DNA of 64,000 nucleotides from Hymenoscyphus infarciens (lineage: Eukaryota; Ascomycota; Leotiomycetes; Helotiales; Helotiaceae): contig LLCB01000069.1 in assembly GCA_001414345.1 (NCBI GenBank), forward strand, positions 124,001 through 188,000, read 5' to 3'. Below, piece by piece: positions 37,501 through 49,243 of this stretch. The notes beneath the pieces are model-generated. The model ran no database searches, was not told the DNA's origin, and saw nothing but the letters and a program-made list of their open reading frames with translations. Position 1 is the first letter of the stretch; each line of letters starts with the position of its first letter. A program made the translations under genes and the position numbers.

Positions 37501-40280
37501 CTAGATAAAGAGAGAGTATAGCTCTAATAGAATATAGAGGTTAAAGAAGCGTTAAGAAAGGTAAAGAGATATAAAAGAACCTAGAAAGAGTACTAAATAA
37601 GAAGCTTAAGATAGTAGCTTAATAACGCTTTTTAAGAACTCTAAATAGTAAGTAGAAAGGTAAAGATAAAGAGCTAGAGAAGAGTACTAGTAAAGGTAGT
37701 AAAAGATAAAAGAAAACTCTAGATACTTAAAAAGTAAGTATACCTTAAAGGATATATAAGATTAGAAGTACTAGTACTACTAATACTTATATTACTTAAT
37801 AGAATAAAAGATAAGACTTATTAAAAGAAGGCTTATATTCTTATAAAAAAGTTCTTTCTAGAGTTAATAGCTAACTACTTAAGCGTTCTTAATAAGAACT
37901 AGAATACTAAGAGCTTCTTTAAGAGGTACTTAGTAAGCTAATATATAACTAAGAAGTATATTAAGATAGCTATAAGATTAGTATTATAAAAAGTATTAGA
38001 ATTTAATATACTAGTAAATAGCTTCTTAAAAGCTTATAATAAACTACTTTATAAAGTACTTACTATAATAGTAGAAGTAAGCTTCTACTTATAATACTTC
38101 TTATCTTACTTTTACTATATAAAGGTAGTAGTACTAAGAAAACTAGATAAGATAACTAAGGAGTAGAGTAAGATAGAGGCCTACTAGCTAATAGTACTAC
38201 TCTTAACTATAGGTAAGATTCTTAAAAAAGTAATAGTATAAAGGCTTATATAGCTTATAGAGAAAATAGTAATACTACTAGGGCTATAGATAGATAACTA
38301 GAAGTATTAAAATATAGAGCTAGTAATTAGAATAGTAATAGAGAGTATATATATAGTATAAGAAAATAAGAGCTATATATCTCTAGCTTAACTAAATATA
38401 ATAGAAGCTTTTAACTAAGTAGACTATATATAGCTACTTTATATATTAAAAAAGAAGGAGGTTTTATAATAGGTAGTAATATAGATAGAGAGCTTCCTTT
38501 TTAGATAAAGAGCTATATTATTCTTTAATAGATAATTAATAAATAAAAGAGCTCTTAAATAAAATATCTTATAAGAATTAGTACTATTACTAATACTATT
38601 TATTCTCTTTATCTTAATATTATATAAGAACCTAGTAAGAATTAATAAGCTTATTATAGTAGGCTTTATAAATAATATAAATCTATTTATAATATTAAAA
38701 AGTATAGTAGTAAACTATAAAATACTTAAAATAGCTTAAGAAGTATATAATAAGTAAGTAAATAAGTAAAAGATAGCTTTTAACTTAGAAAAGATAGTAC
38801 TTATATACTTTATAAGAATAAGAGTACTATAAAAGGAGATAGTCTAGTTTAAGAAAAGAAGGCTTATACTAGTTAAGTATATAAGATTCTTAGAAGTAGA
38901 GCTTAATAGAAAACTAAACTAGAAGATATATTAAGAAAGAGTTTAGAAGAAGCTTATAATATAAACCTTTATACTTATAAGGCTTACTAGAAAAATATAG
39001 AGAGTAGACTACTACTAAGTAAGATAGATATATATAGTAGTAATAAGGAGTATAATAGTATATAGAGTATTAGTATAGTACTATACTATACTAAAAGAAG
39101 GGAATATAAAGGGAATAGTAAGAAGCTTCTTTATATAATAATTAGAATACTTATAAGTAGTAATAGAGGTATATAAAGCTACTCTAGTTTAGAGCCTAGA
39201 AGTTAAAGTAGACTATATACTAATTAACCTATATCTTAACTTATAAGTAGCTACTTTTAAGAGGAAGTTCTAAAAGTCTAAGTTAGAAGAACTAGTCTAG
39301 AATACCTATAGATATATAGTAATATAGCTAAAGAGGAGAAGAAGAGGTAGACTAACGAAAGTAGAGAAGGTAATATTATACTTATAGATAATAAGATAGG
39401 AGTAAGAAGAGGAGTAGAGAGTAAGAGGAGTAGGATTTAAGTATAACGTTATACTTATAGAATAGAAGAACTACCTAGAGACTTAAAGAAGAAAGACTTA
39501 AGAGAGGAACCTAATATAATATATAGAAGTATTAGATAAAGTAGACCTAGATAAGTAAGAGCTATAAAAGGTTTATAAGAGGCTTACTAAGGTAAAGAGC
39601 TTACTACTTATTTAGGTATAAATAAGAGTAATAGGACTAAATATCTTCCTCTTTATAAGAAGAGTACTAAACTAGGTTATACTATAGTATATTTATATAA
39701 GTAGTAGAGAGATAGTAGAATACTTAGTCTTATTTTACTAGGATATTTTATAGAAAAGAGACATACTTATAAGAGCTCTAGAAAAGAGGATTAGAGATTT
39801 ATAAGAGCTAAGAGAGGTACTAGTAGATAAGAAACTAGTACTAAGAGTAACTACTTAGCTACTTAGGCTAGAGAGACTCTAAAAGTATAAGCTAGTACTA
39901 GAATTACTTAAGAAAAGAGAGAAGAGTAAGAAAGAGGTAAAAGAAAGAAAGGAATAGAAAGCTAAGGTACGCTAAAAGGTAAGACCTTAGCTCTAATAAT
40001 TCTAAAGGTAAATATACCTCTTATACTACTAATATATACCTTAGTAGGTTAAATATACTAACCTACTATACCTCTCTACTATATTACTAAGTTAGAGAGA
40101 TAAGCTCTAAATAGATAGTAGTAGAAACTAAAGAAAAGGAGAATTATACTTATAAAGAAGCTTAAGAGGTAAAGAAGAATAAGCTAAAAGGCTATATAAA
40201 CTAGAATAGAAGATATACTACTTACTCTTAGAGCGCGGCCTATAGCCTATATAGCGTAAGAATAATAATAATAATAATTG
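34552..40280 (+). mobile_element. LINE (Tad1/I-like non-LTR retrotransposon), heavily RIP-degraded
   Basis: A 5.7-kb insertion in the satellite has no terminal repeats and ends in an ATA/AAT-rich tail (40259-40279). An ORF1-like part at about 35.3-36.5 kb has repeated Tyr where zinc-knuckle Cys would be (C to Y by G-to-A change). The ORF2 part contains a reverse-transcriptase region. At about 38659-38680 it reads GFINNINLF, in place of the GFADDTNL active-site block, and it is followed by thumb-like YIRFLEVELNRKLN. A C-terminal domain follows at about 39.6-39.9 kb. Dozens of TAG/TAA stops fall where Trp or Gln codons are expected. CA/TG dinucleotides are essentially absent from the whole element. 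Confidence 0.85.
40259..40279. repeat. AAT repeat tail of the LINE
   Basis: A run of AAT triplets marks the 3' end of the non-LTR element, as in LINEs that end in a simple repeat instead of poly-A. Confidence 0.8.
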
Positions 40281-40980
40281 TTATAATAATACTAATTTTA
40301 TAATAATATAAGCTAGAACTTAATAATAGCTTAGTTTAATTAAGGTTTAATATTATTATTCTATTTTTAATAATATAAAATTTTAAATTCTTAAATTATA
40401 CTTAGATATATTATAGTTTTAAAAGATTTTAAACTTAAAATATAGTTATTTAGTTTAAATAATACTAAGTTTATAATAATATAAGCTAGAACTTAATAAT
40501 AGCTTAGTTTAATTTAAGTTTAATATAATTATTCTATTTTTTTTATTATAAAATTTAAAATTCTTAAATTATACTTATATATATTATAGTTTTAAAAGAT
40601 TTTAAGCTTAATATATACTTCTTTAGTTATAATAATACTAAGTATATAATAATATAAGCTAGAACTTATTAATAGCTTAGTTTAATTATATTTTATTAAA
40701 TTTATTTTATTATTTTTAATATAAAATTCTAAATTCTTAAATTATACTTATATATATTATAGTTTTATAAGATTTTAAGCTTAGAATATACTTCTTTAGT
40801 TATAATAATACTAATTTAATAATAATAAAAGCTAGAACCTAATAATAGCTTAGTTTAATTTAGGTTTAATATAATTATTCTACTTTTTCTTATATATATA
40901 TTAGTTTTATAAGCTTTTAAGCTTAAAATATACTTATTTAGTTCTAAGAATACTAATTTTATAATAATATAAGCTAGAAC
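40281..40980 (+). repeat. Satellite array, about 4 monomers
   Basis: Landmark AGCTAGAAC occurs at 40311, 40484, 40657, 40830 and 40972. The first four are spaced exactly 173 bp, and the last unit has a deletion of about 30 bp. Same orientation as 31.5-34.5 kb. Confidence 0.9.
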
Positions 40981-41374
40981 TATAAGAGGTTATATATATA
41001 TAGAGTAGACTATAGAGTAAGCTATAGAGTAGGCTAGGAGTACGTAAGTTAAATCAGTATAGAGTAGATTAGGTAATCTCTAAACCACGTTTCTAAGAAG
41101 TCGAAGTATAAGTATAAAAGACTTAGTGAATTTTAACTTTTTTAACTTAATTTCTAACTAAAAGATAGAAGAGAGCTATATATACTTCTAGAGTAAATAC
41201 TAGAAGCTTCTATAGCTTATAAATTACTAGAAGGTTCTAGGGATCACGTGTTCGCTTAACCGTAACCGAGAACGTAACTGAACCTTCTAGATAACACTAG
41301 AAAGAACTAGTATAGACTAAGGTTTAAACTAAGAGCCTATTAGTAAGTAAGGTAATTATTATCTAATACTAATA
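40981..41374 (-). mobile_element. Solo LTR (394 bp) with 5-bp target duplication AGAAC
   Basis: This segment is the reverse complement of the LTRs at 45181 and 51535. It starts TATAAGAGG and ends TACTAATA. AGAAC precedes it (40976-40980) and follows it (41375-41379), while intact satellite monomers have this word once. A solo LTR arises when the two LTRs of an element recombine. It keeps some less mutated DNA (41245-41290, with CACGTG). Confidence 0.88.
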
Positions 41375-41540
41375 AGAACTTAATAATAGCTTAGTTTAAT
41401 TTAGATTTACTATAATTATTCTATTTTCTTTAATTTAAAAGCTAAAATTCTTAAATTATACTTATATATATTATAGTTTTAAAAGATTTTAAGTTTAAAG
41501 TATAGTTATTTAGTTATAATAATACTAATTTTAATATAAT
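41375..41540 (+). repeat. Satellite, about one monomer
   Basis: One monomer in the array orientation sits between the solo LTR and the next LTR element, continuing the phase of the monomer interrupted at 40980. Confidence 0.85.
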
Positions 41541-44500
41541 TATAATAGCACGAAATATAGACAACTATAGAAGAGGTATATAGGAGTACGTTTAGTAGAA
41601 TAACATATATAAATACTAGGCTCTAATATAGAAGAAAAGGCTAAACTAGCCTTTTCTAACTCTAGGAGAGTAGGCTACTATATATAAGAGGTTTAGACGA
41701 TAAAAAGGGGTACGAAACCGAACAACGACATACGTCGGCTAATATAAAAGCTCGAATCTTACGAAGTACGTCCGAAAGTCTAGATAGATATATAGACGTA
41801 TATAACCTTTCTAAATTAGATAATGTAAAATAACAACTACTGAAAGCTAATATATATAGTATATGCTATGTAATATCGGCTATATAAGACGGTATACTAT
41901 TATATCCCTCTCTCTTAAAAAAGACTCGTCCTAAGTCTTCTCTCTCTTATTATTTAGAGTTAAATCAGGATAGCGTAAGTGTTATATTTATTATATTTAT
42001 CGTAAGCGAGAAGGTTAGAGGCTAAATCGTAGTTAACCCGGGTTCGAAGATACTTTATTTATTATAATATTATAAGCGAGATGTCGGCTTTAAATCGACT
42101 TCGTAGATACTTATAAAAGAGACTTTGTTCTAATCCTTCTATATTAAAGTAAGTATTCGCGTTCGCTAAAAGAGTATAGTCTAATCTGTCTAGTAGGTCG
42201 GAAAAAGTTTAAAGTTTAAATTAGAAAAAGTTTAAAAGTCGAAGGCGAATTTAGAGTAGAGTTAGAGGTCGTTTAGTTAAGAGGTGATATTGAAGGTGAC
42301 AGTGATAACTTAGTTAAGAGCTTACTTCGAGAGCGTACTAATTCGTATCTAATTCGAATTTAAATAAAAAAAGAGTATAGGTCTGAAAAAGTTTAGAATA
42401 GTTAGAAGCGAACATTAAGAGGTAACGTTGAAGGTGATAGTGATAACTTAGTTAAGAGCTTACTTCGAGGTTATACTGGTTCGTATCTGATTTGAAAAGT
42501 TCGAAAAAAAAGAGTGTAAGTTCGTCTAAACTAAGGTCGGCGGGGACTTAGAGTGGAGTCGGAAACGAAAAGTCGATAATGTCGTAGACAGTGATAACTT
42601 AGCTAAGAGGTTACTATCCTTTTGAGAGCGTACTGATTCGTATCCGAGTCGAATTTAGATGAAAAAGAACTTCTAGCCCTGCCAGAAGTAAAAGAAAGTA
42701 AGAAAGAATATAAAGACTATAAGACTCTGTACTAGAGTCGGTGGGGTTTTAGCTGTTCAAAGGCGAAGTTGTAGCTGAGTTGTTAGAGTTTCGCTATCTG
42801 AAGTTTAGGATAACAAAAGGTATAGTTTCGGCTAATCAAAGGCGAAGTTGTTGCCGAATTTGTTAAAGTTGAAAAGGTTATCCGAAGTCTAGGACAATAA
42901 AAAGGGTAGTTTCGGCTAGTCAAAAGAGTTTATTGCCGAATTTAAAAGAGTTTCGCTATCCGAAGTTCGGGACTATAAAAAGGGGTATAGTTTTAGGTAC
43001 GACAGCATCTAAGTTTAGATATAGGTGTGTAGTCGTATGAAACTATGTTATTCAGGCCTATAGGCCGCCTTATTCCCTTTAAAGTACTTAAGGACTTAAT
43101 TATCATCTTCTGATTTCGGAAAAAGAGTTGCTATTAGATCGTAGAGAGTTTAGAGCTAAATTAGACATAGAGAGAGAGGTGTTTTTAGACTAAAGTGCTA
43201 ATATCGATAGACGTAGTTGTTTCTAAATATTTAGTACTTCAGTGTCTCTCCTTATCTATAGCTAAAAGATTGTTTACCTATCTTAGCAAAGTTATAATTC
43301 TAGCGTCTCTTAAGAGTAGTAGACACGTTTTAGAGCTAAGGTGTAATCTTATCCTATATATAAAAGAAGCGTTCCGATTCTAGTCTTTCTCTAAGTATAG
43401 CTATACTTAAAAAGTAACCTTTTAAAATTAGTAAAAGTTTCTTTAGTATATTCTTCTTCTAATTCCACTTCTATCTCTTTCAACCTTTTAACTTTTATAC
43501 TAGCTAGGACTTAGTCTATAACCGTAGTCTTTCGAATATTTACTAGTAGAGGTTCGAGAGAAGTTTAGAGTAGAGTTAGATAATATTCGGTTAGAATTAA
43601 TAGCGATAACTTAGCTAAGAGCTTACTTCTAAGTTTTATCTTAATAGAAAGCGTATTTTAACTGATTTATATCCGATTTAAGAGAAGTAGTAGGAAGGTA
43701 TTAGAGGTAGCTACCTATAGCTGAAAGGGGTATAAATTCGAGCTTAGAAGTAGAAGAGGGTTAGATTAGAGAGGGTTTAGAGTAGCGATTTATTAACTTA
43801 AAATATAAGGTTACTTATCTATCTTTCTAGCTTAGCTAGCCGTTTCCTTATTTCTTGATTTTCTACTTCTAAAGCTTATATAACTAACTATATCTAGTCT
43901 ATATTTAAGAAGTCCTACTTATTATTCTATTAGGATCTTCTAGGTCTTAGTATATAGATGCTATTTAGGCGGCTTTCAGAAAGGGGGGTAGCCTTAGAAG
44001 GGGGTTGTTACTCGACGCCTCGTAGCGGAACTGATTTAGAGAGAGACCTAAAGTCTTCTTAGAAATTCGACATATTAATGTCAATTTTAGAGAGAGAAGA
44101 GGGGTAAGGTTAGATTCAGAAGCCTTCGCGATAACTATATCAACTTATTCACTAAACCTATATATAGCAGTCTCTATATTAAGAGGGTTATTAGAACTCT
44201 TAGGAATACTTAGCGTATTCTAATCCCTTAACGTGTCTATAATACGATTTTTACTAGCTATCTATATAGATACTAAACCCTAGTATTACTAGCTGTCTAG
44301 GTAGTCTCTAATTACCCGGCTATTTAAGGTTATTCTTAGCGTAACTAATCTAAATTAGACTTGAAATAAAAAGAGGTTCGCTAACGTACTTAAAAGAGAT
44401 ATTATTAAGGCTATTACTAGTGAAGAAGAGTTTAGCCTTTTTATATAATAGTACGAAATATATATAACTATAGAAGAGGTATATAAGAGTACGTTTAGTA

Positions 44501-44807
44501 GAATAACGTATATAAATACTAGGCTCTAATATAGAAGAAAAGGCTAAACTAGCCTTTTCTAACTCTAGGAGAGTAGGCTACTATATATAAGAGGTTTAGA
44601 CGATAAAAAGGGGTACGAAACCGAATAACGACATACGTTAGCTAATATAAAAGCCTGAACCTTACGAAGTACGTCTGAAAGTCTAGACGAACGTATAGAC
44701 GTATATAATCTTCTTAAATTAGATAATATAAAACAACAACTACTGAAAGCTAATATATACGGTATATGCTACGTAATATCAGCTATATAGAACGGCATGC
44801 CGTTATA
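41541..44807 (-). mobile_element. LTR retroelement of the 14842 family, minus orientation, without visible pol
   Basis: LTRs of about 355-364 bp lie at 41541-41904 and 44454-44807. ATAAT flanks both ends (41536-41540 and 44808-44812). Read on the minus strand, the LTR shares its start (TATAATAGTATACCGTC) and middle with the LTR of the 14842 element, then diverges. The interior next to it also matches that element: TCTCTCTTAAAAAAGACTCG at 41907 and its inverted counterpart near 17265. Repeated phrases such as GATAACTTAGTTAAGAGCTT occur every 100-170 bp at 42290-42620. Mutation is lighter than in the first copy, but no RT or integrase motif was found. Confidence 0.8.
42290..42640. repeat. Internal repeats of the LTR element
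   Basis: The phrase GTGATAACTTAG(T/C)TAAGAG, followed by TACTTCGAG or a variant and a GATTCGTATC motif, occurs at about 42300, 42435 and 42590, with a degraded further copy near 43610. It corresponds to similar inverted phrases at 16690-16850 in the related element. Confidence 0.6.
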
Positions 44808-45180
44808 ATAATATAAGCTAGAATCTAATAATAGCTTAGTTTAATTAAGTTTTTATATAATTATTTTATTATTTTTAATATAGAATTCTAAATTCTTAAA
44901 TTATACTTATAAATATATTAGTTTTAAAAGCTTTTAAGCTTAAAATATACTTACTTAGTTATAATAATACTAATTCTATAATAATATAAGCTAGAACTTA
45001 ATAATAGCTTAGTTTAATTTAAGTTTAATATAATTATTTTATTTCTTTTAATATAAAATTTAAAATTCTTATATTATACTTATATATATTATAGTTTTAA
45101 AAGATTTTAAGCTTAATATAAACTTCTATAGTTATAATAATACTAAGTTCATAATAATATAAGCTAGAACTTAATACTAG
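44808..45180 (+). repeat. Satellite, about two monomers
   Basis: Landmark AGCTAGAA near 44816, 44989 and 45162 gives spacing of about 173 bp, in array orientation. Confidence 0.88.
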
Positions 45181-45573
45181 TATTAGTATTAGATAATAAT
45201 TATCTTACTTATTAATAAGCTTTAGGTTTAAACCTTAATTCTTTCTAATATTATCTAAAAGGTTTAGTTACGTTCTTAGTTATAGTTAAGCGAATACGTA
45301 ATCTCTAGAACCTTCTAGTAACCTCTTTGATTTATAAGCTATAAAAGCTTTTAGTATTTACTCTAGAAGTATATATAGTCTTTTACTATCTTTTAGTTAG
45401 AAATTAAGTTAAAAAGTTAAAATTTACTTAGTTTTTTTATACTTCTACTTTAACTCTTTAAAAACGTGGTTTAGTAATTACTTAACTTATCTTATACTAA
45501 TTTAACTTATATACTCTTAGCCTACTCTATACTCTACCTTATAGTCTATCTTATATATATATAACCTCTTATA
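45181..45573 (+). repeat. 5' LTR of the gag-protease Copia derivative
   Basis: 393 bp, starting TATTAGTATTAGATAATAA and ending CCTCTTATA. A GGTTATAAGC word follows directly and could be the primer-binding site. Confidence 0.85.
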
Positions 45574-48479
45574 GGTTATAAGCTTAGAAAGCTATTTTTA
45601 GATCTCTAGAGCTAAATTTATTCTATTATATAATATTATATAACCTTATCTAACTTCTAGTCTAAATACTATTATATTTAGTAGTATATCTCCTCTACTA
45701 TCTCTAATAGTAAAGTCTTTAGTAAGAGATCTATGTCTTACGTCTTTAAGATAGAAGCTCTAGTAAGAGTAAAGCTAGAGATATAAGTAAATATATATAA
45801 AAACTTATATATATACTACTTATACTTAGACTTATAGCTATATCTATATAATTATATTATCTTATAGTAGATAGTATAGCCTTCTTCTTAAACTAAGAAG
45901 CCTATACTTATAGCTACCTTTATATAGAGACTTATATATATAAAGAAGCTAGTAAGAAGTAGCTATCTCTTCTAGTAGACTTTTAGATTATATAAGACTA
46001 CTATTATCTATACTTATAAGAAGCTATTCTTAGAGAGAGTTAAGTATAGCTTAATTAGTATATAGAGTATTCTATTCTTAAATAAGATAAGTTAGTTTAG
46101 TAAGAAAGAAAGATAGTATAGTTATTTATATTTAAAAGAGAATATAAAGCTTATTATTCTTCTTTAATTAAAAAAGCTAGTAAGTATTTAAAAAGAGTAT
46201 ATTTTAATTAATATATATATATAGACTTTAAAAAGAGGTTTTTAAATATGTCTTCTACTTTGTTTAAAGAAGAGAAGCTAATTAGCTACTCTAATTATAT
46301 AGAGTAGCTTATAGAAGCTAAGCTATTTCTTAAGATAAACGACTTTATATCTTATATCTTAGGTATTATTAAAGAACCTAAGAGGTCTTTATATTATAAT
46401 AAGATAAAAGAAGGTAAATATAAGCCTAAATTAGACGAATTAGTAGTTAGATATAAGAATAAACTTAATAATTATAGAGCTAAAAGTAATAAAGCTCTAA
46501 CTACTTTAGAATTTATTATATCTTTTAATAATATAAAGAGATATATAAATATTAATTCCTCTTTTATACTTTAGAATAAGATTAAGTCTAACTTTAGTAG
46601 CTCTAGTCTAGAACTAGTAGATTAATACTATAATAAGATAACTAACGCTTACTATAGTAACTTTAGTACTATAGAAGAGTATATTTCTAAAATTTAGTCT
46701 TTAACTATATACTTAAGAAGCTTAGATAAAAAGGTTTTTAATACTTTTATACTAGTTACTATTTTTAATAGTCTTCCTAGTTCTTTTAATTCTTTTATAT
46801 CTAAAAAGTATAAAGATATAAGAAACGACGTTAGTTCTATAGACTTAGAAGAGCTAATAAGTAACCTTATAAGTAAAGAGTCTAGAATAACTTAAAGAAG
46901 TGATTTAGAAGCTAATAAAGCTTCTATTAAAACTAGCTCTCTATATATCTACTATAATAAAAAGGAGTATATTAAGAGTAAATACTTTATACTTTACCTA
47001 GAGCTTAGAAAGAGTAATAATACTAGTAATAATAACTCTTCTAAAAAGAATAAAAAGAAGAATAAAGCTAAAGATAAAGACTCTAATTACTCTAGAGAAT
47101 TAGAAGACTCTAAAAACTCTAATTCTAGAGGCGGATTAACAGTTTTTAAGTATAGGACCGTGGTCTGACACCTGGCGTTGCCAAGCCCGCTAGGCCCAAT
47201 TAGTAAGTCACGTGCCTACTCTATCAAAAAAAAAATCATAGATATAAGTAGCCTTTAATTAATAAAATAATTTTTAAAATATCTAATCCTTTTACCTATA
47301 ACTATAGTTATAAACTATCTATTTCTTATCTCTAAAAAGCTTTAAACTAATTAATCTATCTTTTATATTTATTTTTATAAATATTAAAGTTATATAAGAC
47401 TAGAAATAAGCTAAATTATACTCTTAGAGTTTCTAATAAGTTTATCTTTTATTCTATACTATTTAATTCTCTCTACTACTCTTCTAAAAGCTTTAAAATA
47501 CTCTAATAATATATACTAATTACTTTTTAGTATATAGAATTTAATTATAAGTTTAATATATTTAATAGAATAGAAAGTACTTTATAAATAACTACTCTAC
47601 TACTAATAATCTAGATTCTACTAAGTACTTTTAGTATATACTCTAGATAGTCTTATAAGCTTAATATATATAGAAAATATTCTAATATATATATATAATT
47701 ATATAATATTTCAAATTAATACTAATAAAACTTAGAAAGCTAATAGAAGAACTATATATTATTTCTACTAATAGAACTACTTTCTAATAGTTAGTCTTAT
47801 AATTTAAAAGGCTCTCTTACTTTTAAAGAATTTTACTTACTTTATAAGCTTATTATATATAATAATATATAATTAAAAGAGAATATCTTATAGTATAATA
47901 TTAATTATAAGTAAGCTTTATTAGAGATATATTTAATAAAACGTAAGTCACTTAGTACTATAAGTAAAGTGTCTTAATTTAAAAGCCTTTTAACTAATTC
48001 TTTATAGCTTATTATATCTAATACTTTTAATTATCTTATAAAAGATTATTATAATATAATACTCTAAGATTAACTTAGCTTTATCTTTTGAAGTAAAAAA
48101 TTATTAGATATAAATAAATAATCTAATACTCTTTTAACTACCTAGAATAATAGTCTTATTTAAGATCTAGATATATAATAGAAATCTATAAGATATAAAA
48201 GTATAGATAGATATAATAGAGTATTATAAGAATTAGTATTCTATTACTTTTATTACTTTTAATACTAGTACTTTATATTAATACCTAGAATACGTTTAAT
48301 AGTCTCTTAATTTAATATTCTCTCAATCTTAGAGACTTTTTACTCTTATATATACTTTATAAGTAATATAAAAAGTAATCTAATTTAGAACTAATTAAAA
48401 AGTAGTTTAAAAGCTAATCTTTTATTTAAAAGATAATACTTAATTTAAAAGATTTATAAATAAAAAGAGATTAATTAAA

Positions 48480-49165
48480 GTACTTTAATAAGTATATATA
48501 TAAGTAAGTAAGAGATTTACTCTTACTTAGTAGATAAAACTAATATTAAATACTTTAGATAGCTAGATTTATATATATATAAGAGATATATAAAAGTATT
48601 TTAGCTAGTAGAGATATAAGTAAATAAGAGATAGCCTCTTAATTTAAGAGACTTTTAAGCTTATTTAGTATATAATACTAATATTAGATACTCTAGCTTA
48701 TAATATATATATATATATAATATATTCTAGCTAGTAGAGATATAAGTAAATAAGAGATCTACGCTTAATTTAAGAGACTTTTATACTTATTTAGTAGATA
48801 ATACTATTATTAAATACTTTAAATAGCTATATATATATTATTATACTCTAGCTAGTATATATATAGATAAAGAAGAGATCCTACTCTTAATTTAAGAGAC
48901 TTTTATACTTATTTAGTAGATAATACTATTATTAAATACTTTAAATAGCTATTTATATATTATTATACTCTAGCTAGTAGATATATAGATAAATAAGAGA
49001 TTCTACTCTTAAATTAAGAGGCTTTTATACTTAATTAAAAGATAATACTAATATTAAATACTCTAGCTAGTAATATATATAATAAATAAAAGTATTCTAG
49101 CTAGTAGAGATATAAGTAAATAAGAGATTTACTCTTAATTTAAGAGACTTTTAAGAGGCTCTTTT
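48480..49165. repeat. Tandem repeat, about six units of 116-127 bp
   Basis: The phrase AAATAAGAGAT, followed by CTCTTAATTTAAGAGACTTT and TTAGTAGATAATACTA, recurs at about 48505, 48621, 48747, 48866, 48990 and 49117. It lies within the 3-kb insertion and is unrelated to the 173-bp satellite. Confidence 0.8.
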
Positions 49166-49198
49166 CTAGTACTTTTAGAGTATAAATAAGCACTTTTA

Positions 49199-49243
49199 AA
49201 AGAGGCGTAGCTAAAGAGGCGTAGCTGAAGAGGCGTAGCTAAG
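49199..49243. repeat. 15-bp tandem repeat, three copies
   Basis: AAGAGGCGTAGCTRA occurs three times head to tail. It is GC-richer than its surroundings. Confidence 0.85.

Noticed and set aside
43195..43383. 62-codon plus-strand frame in the LTR element
   Set aside because: Isolated opening in a lightly mutated part of a retroelement; no family feature and antisense to the element.
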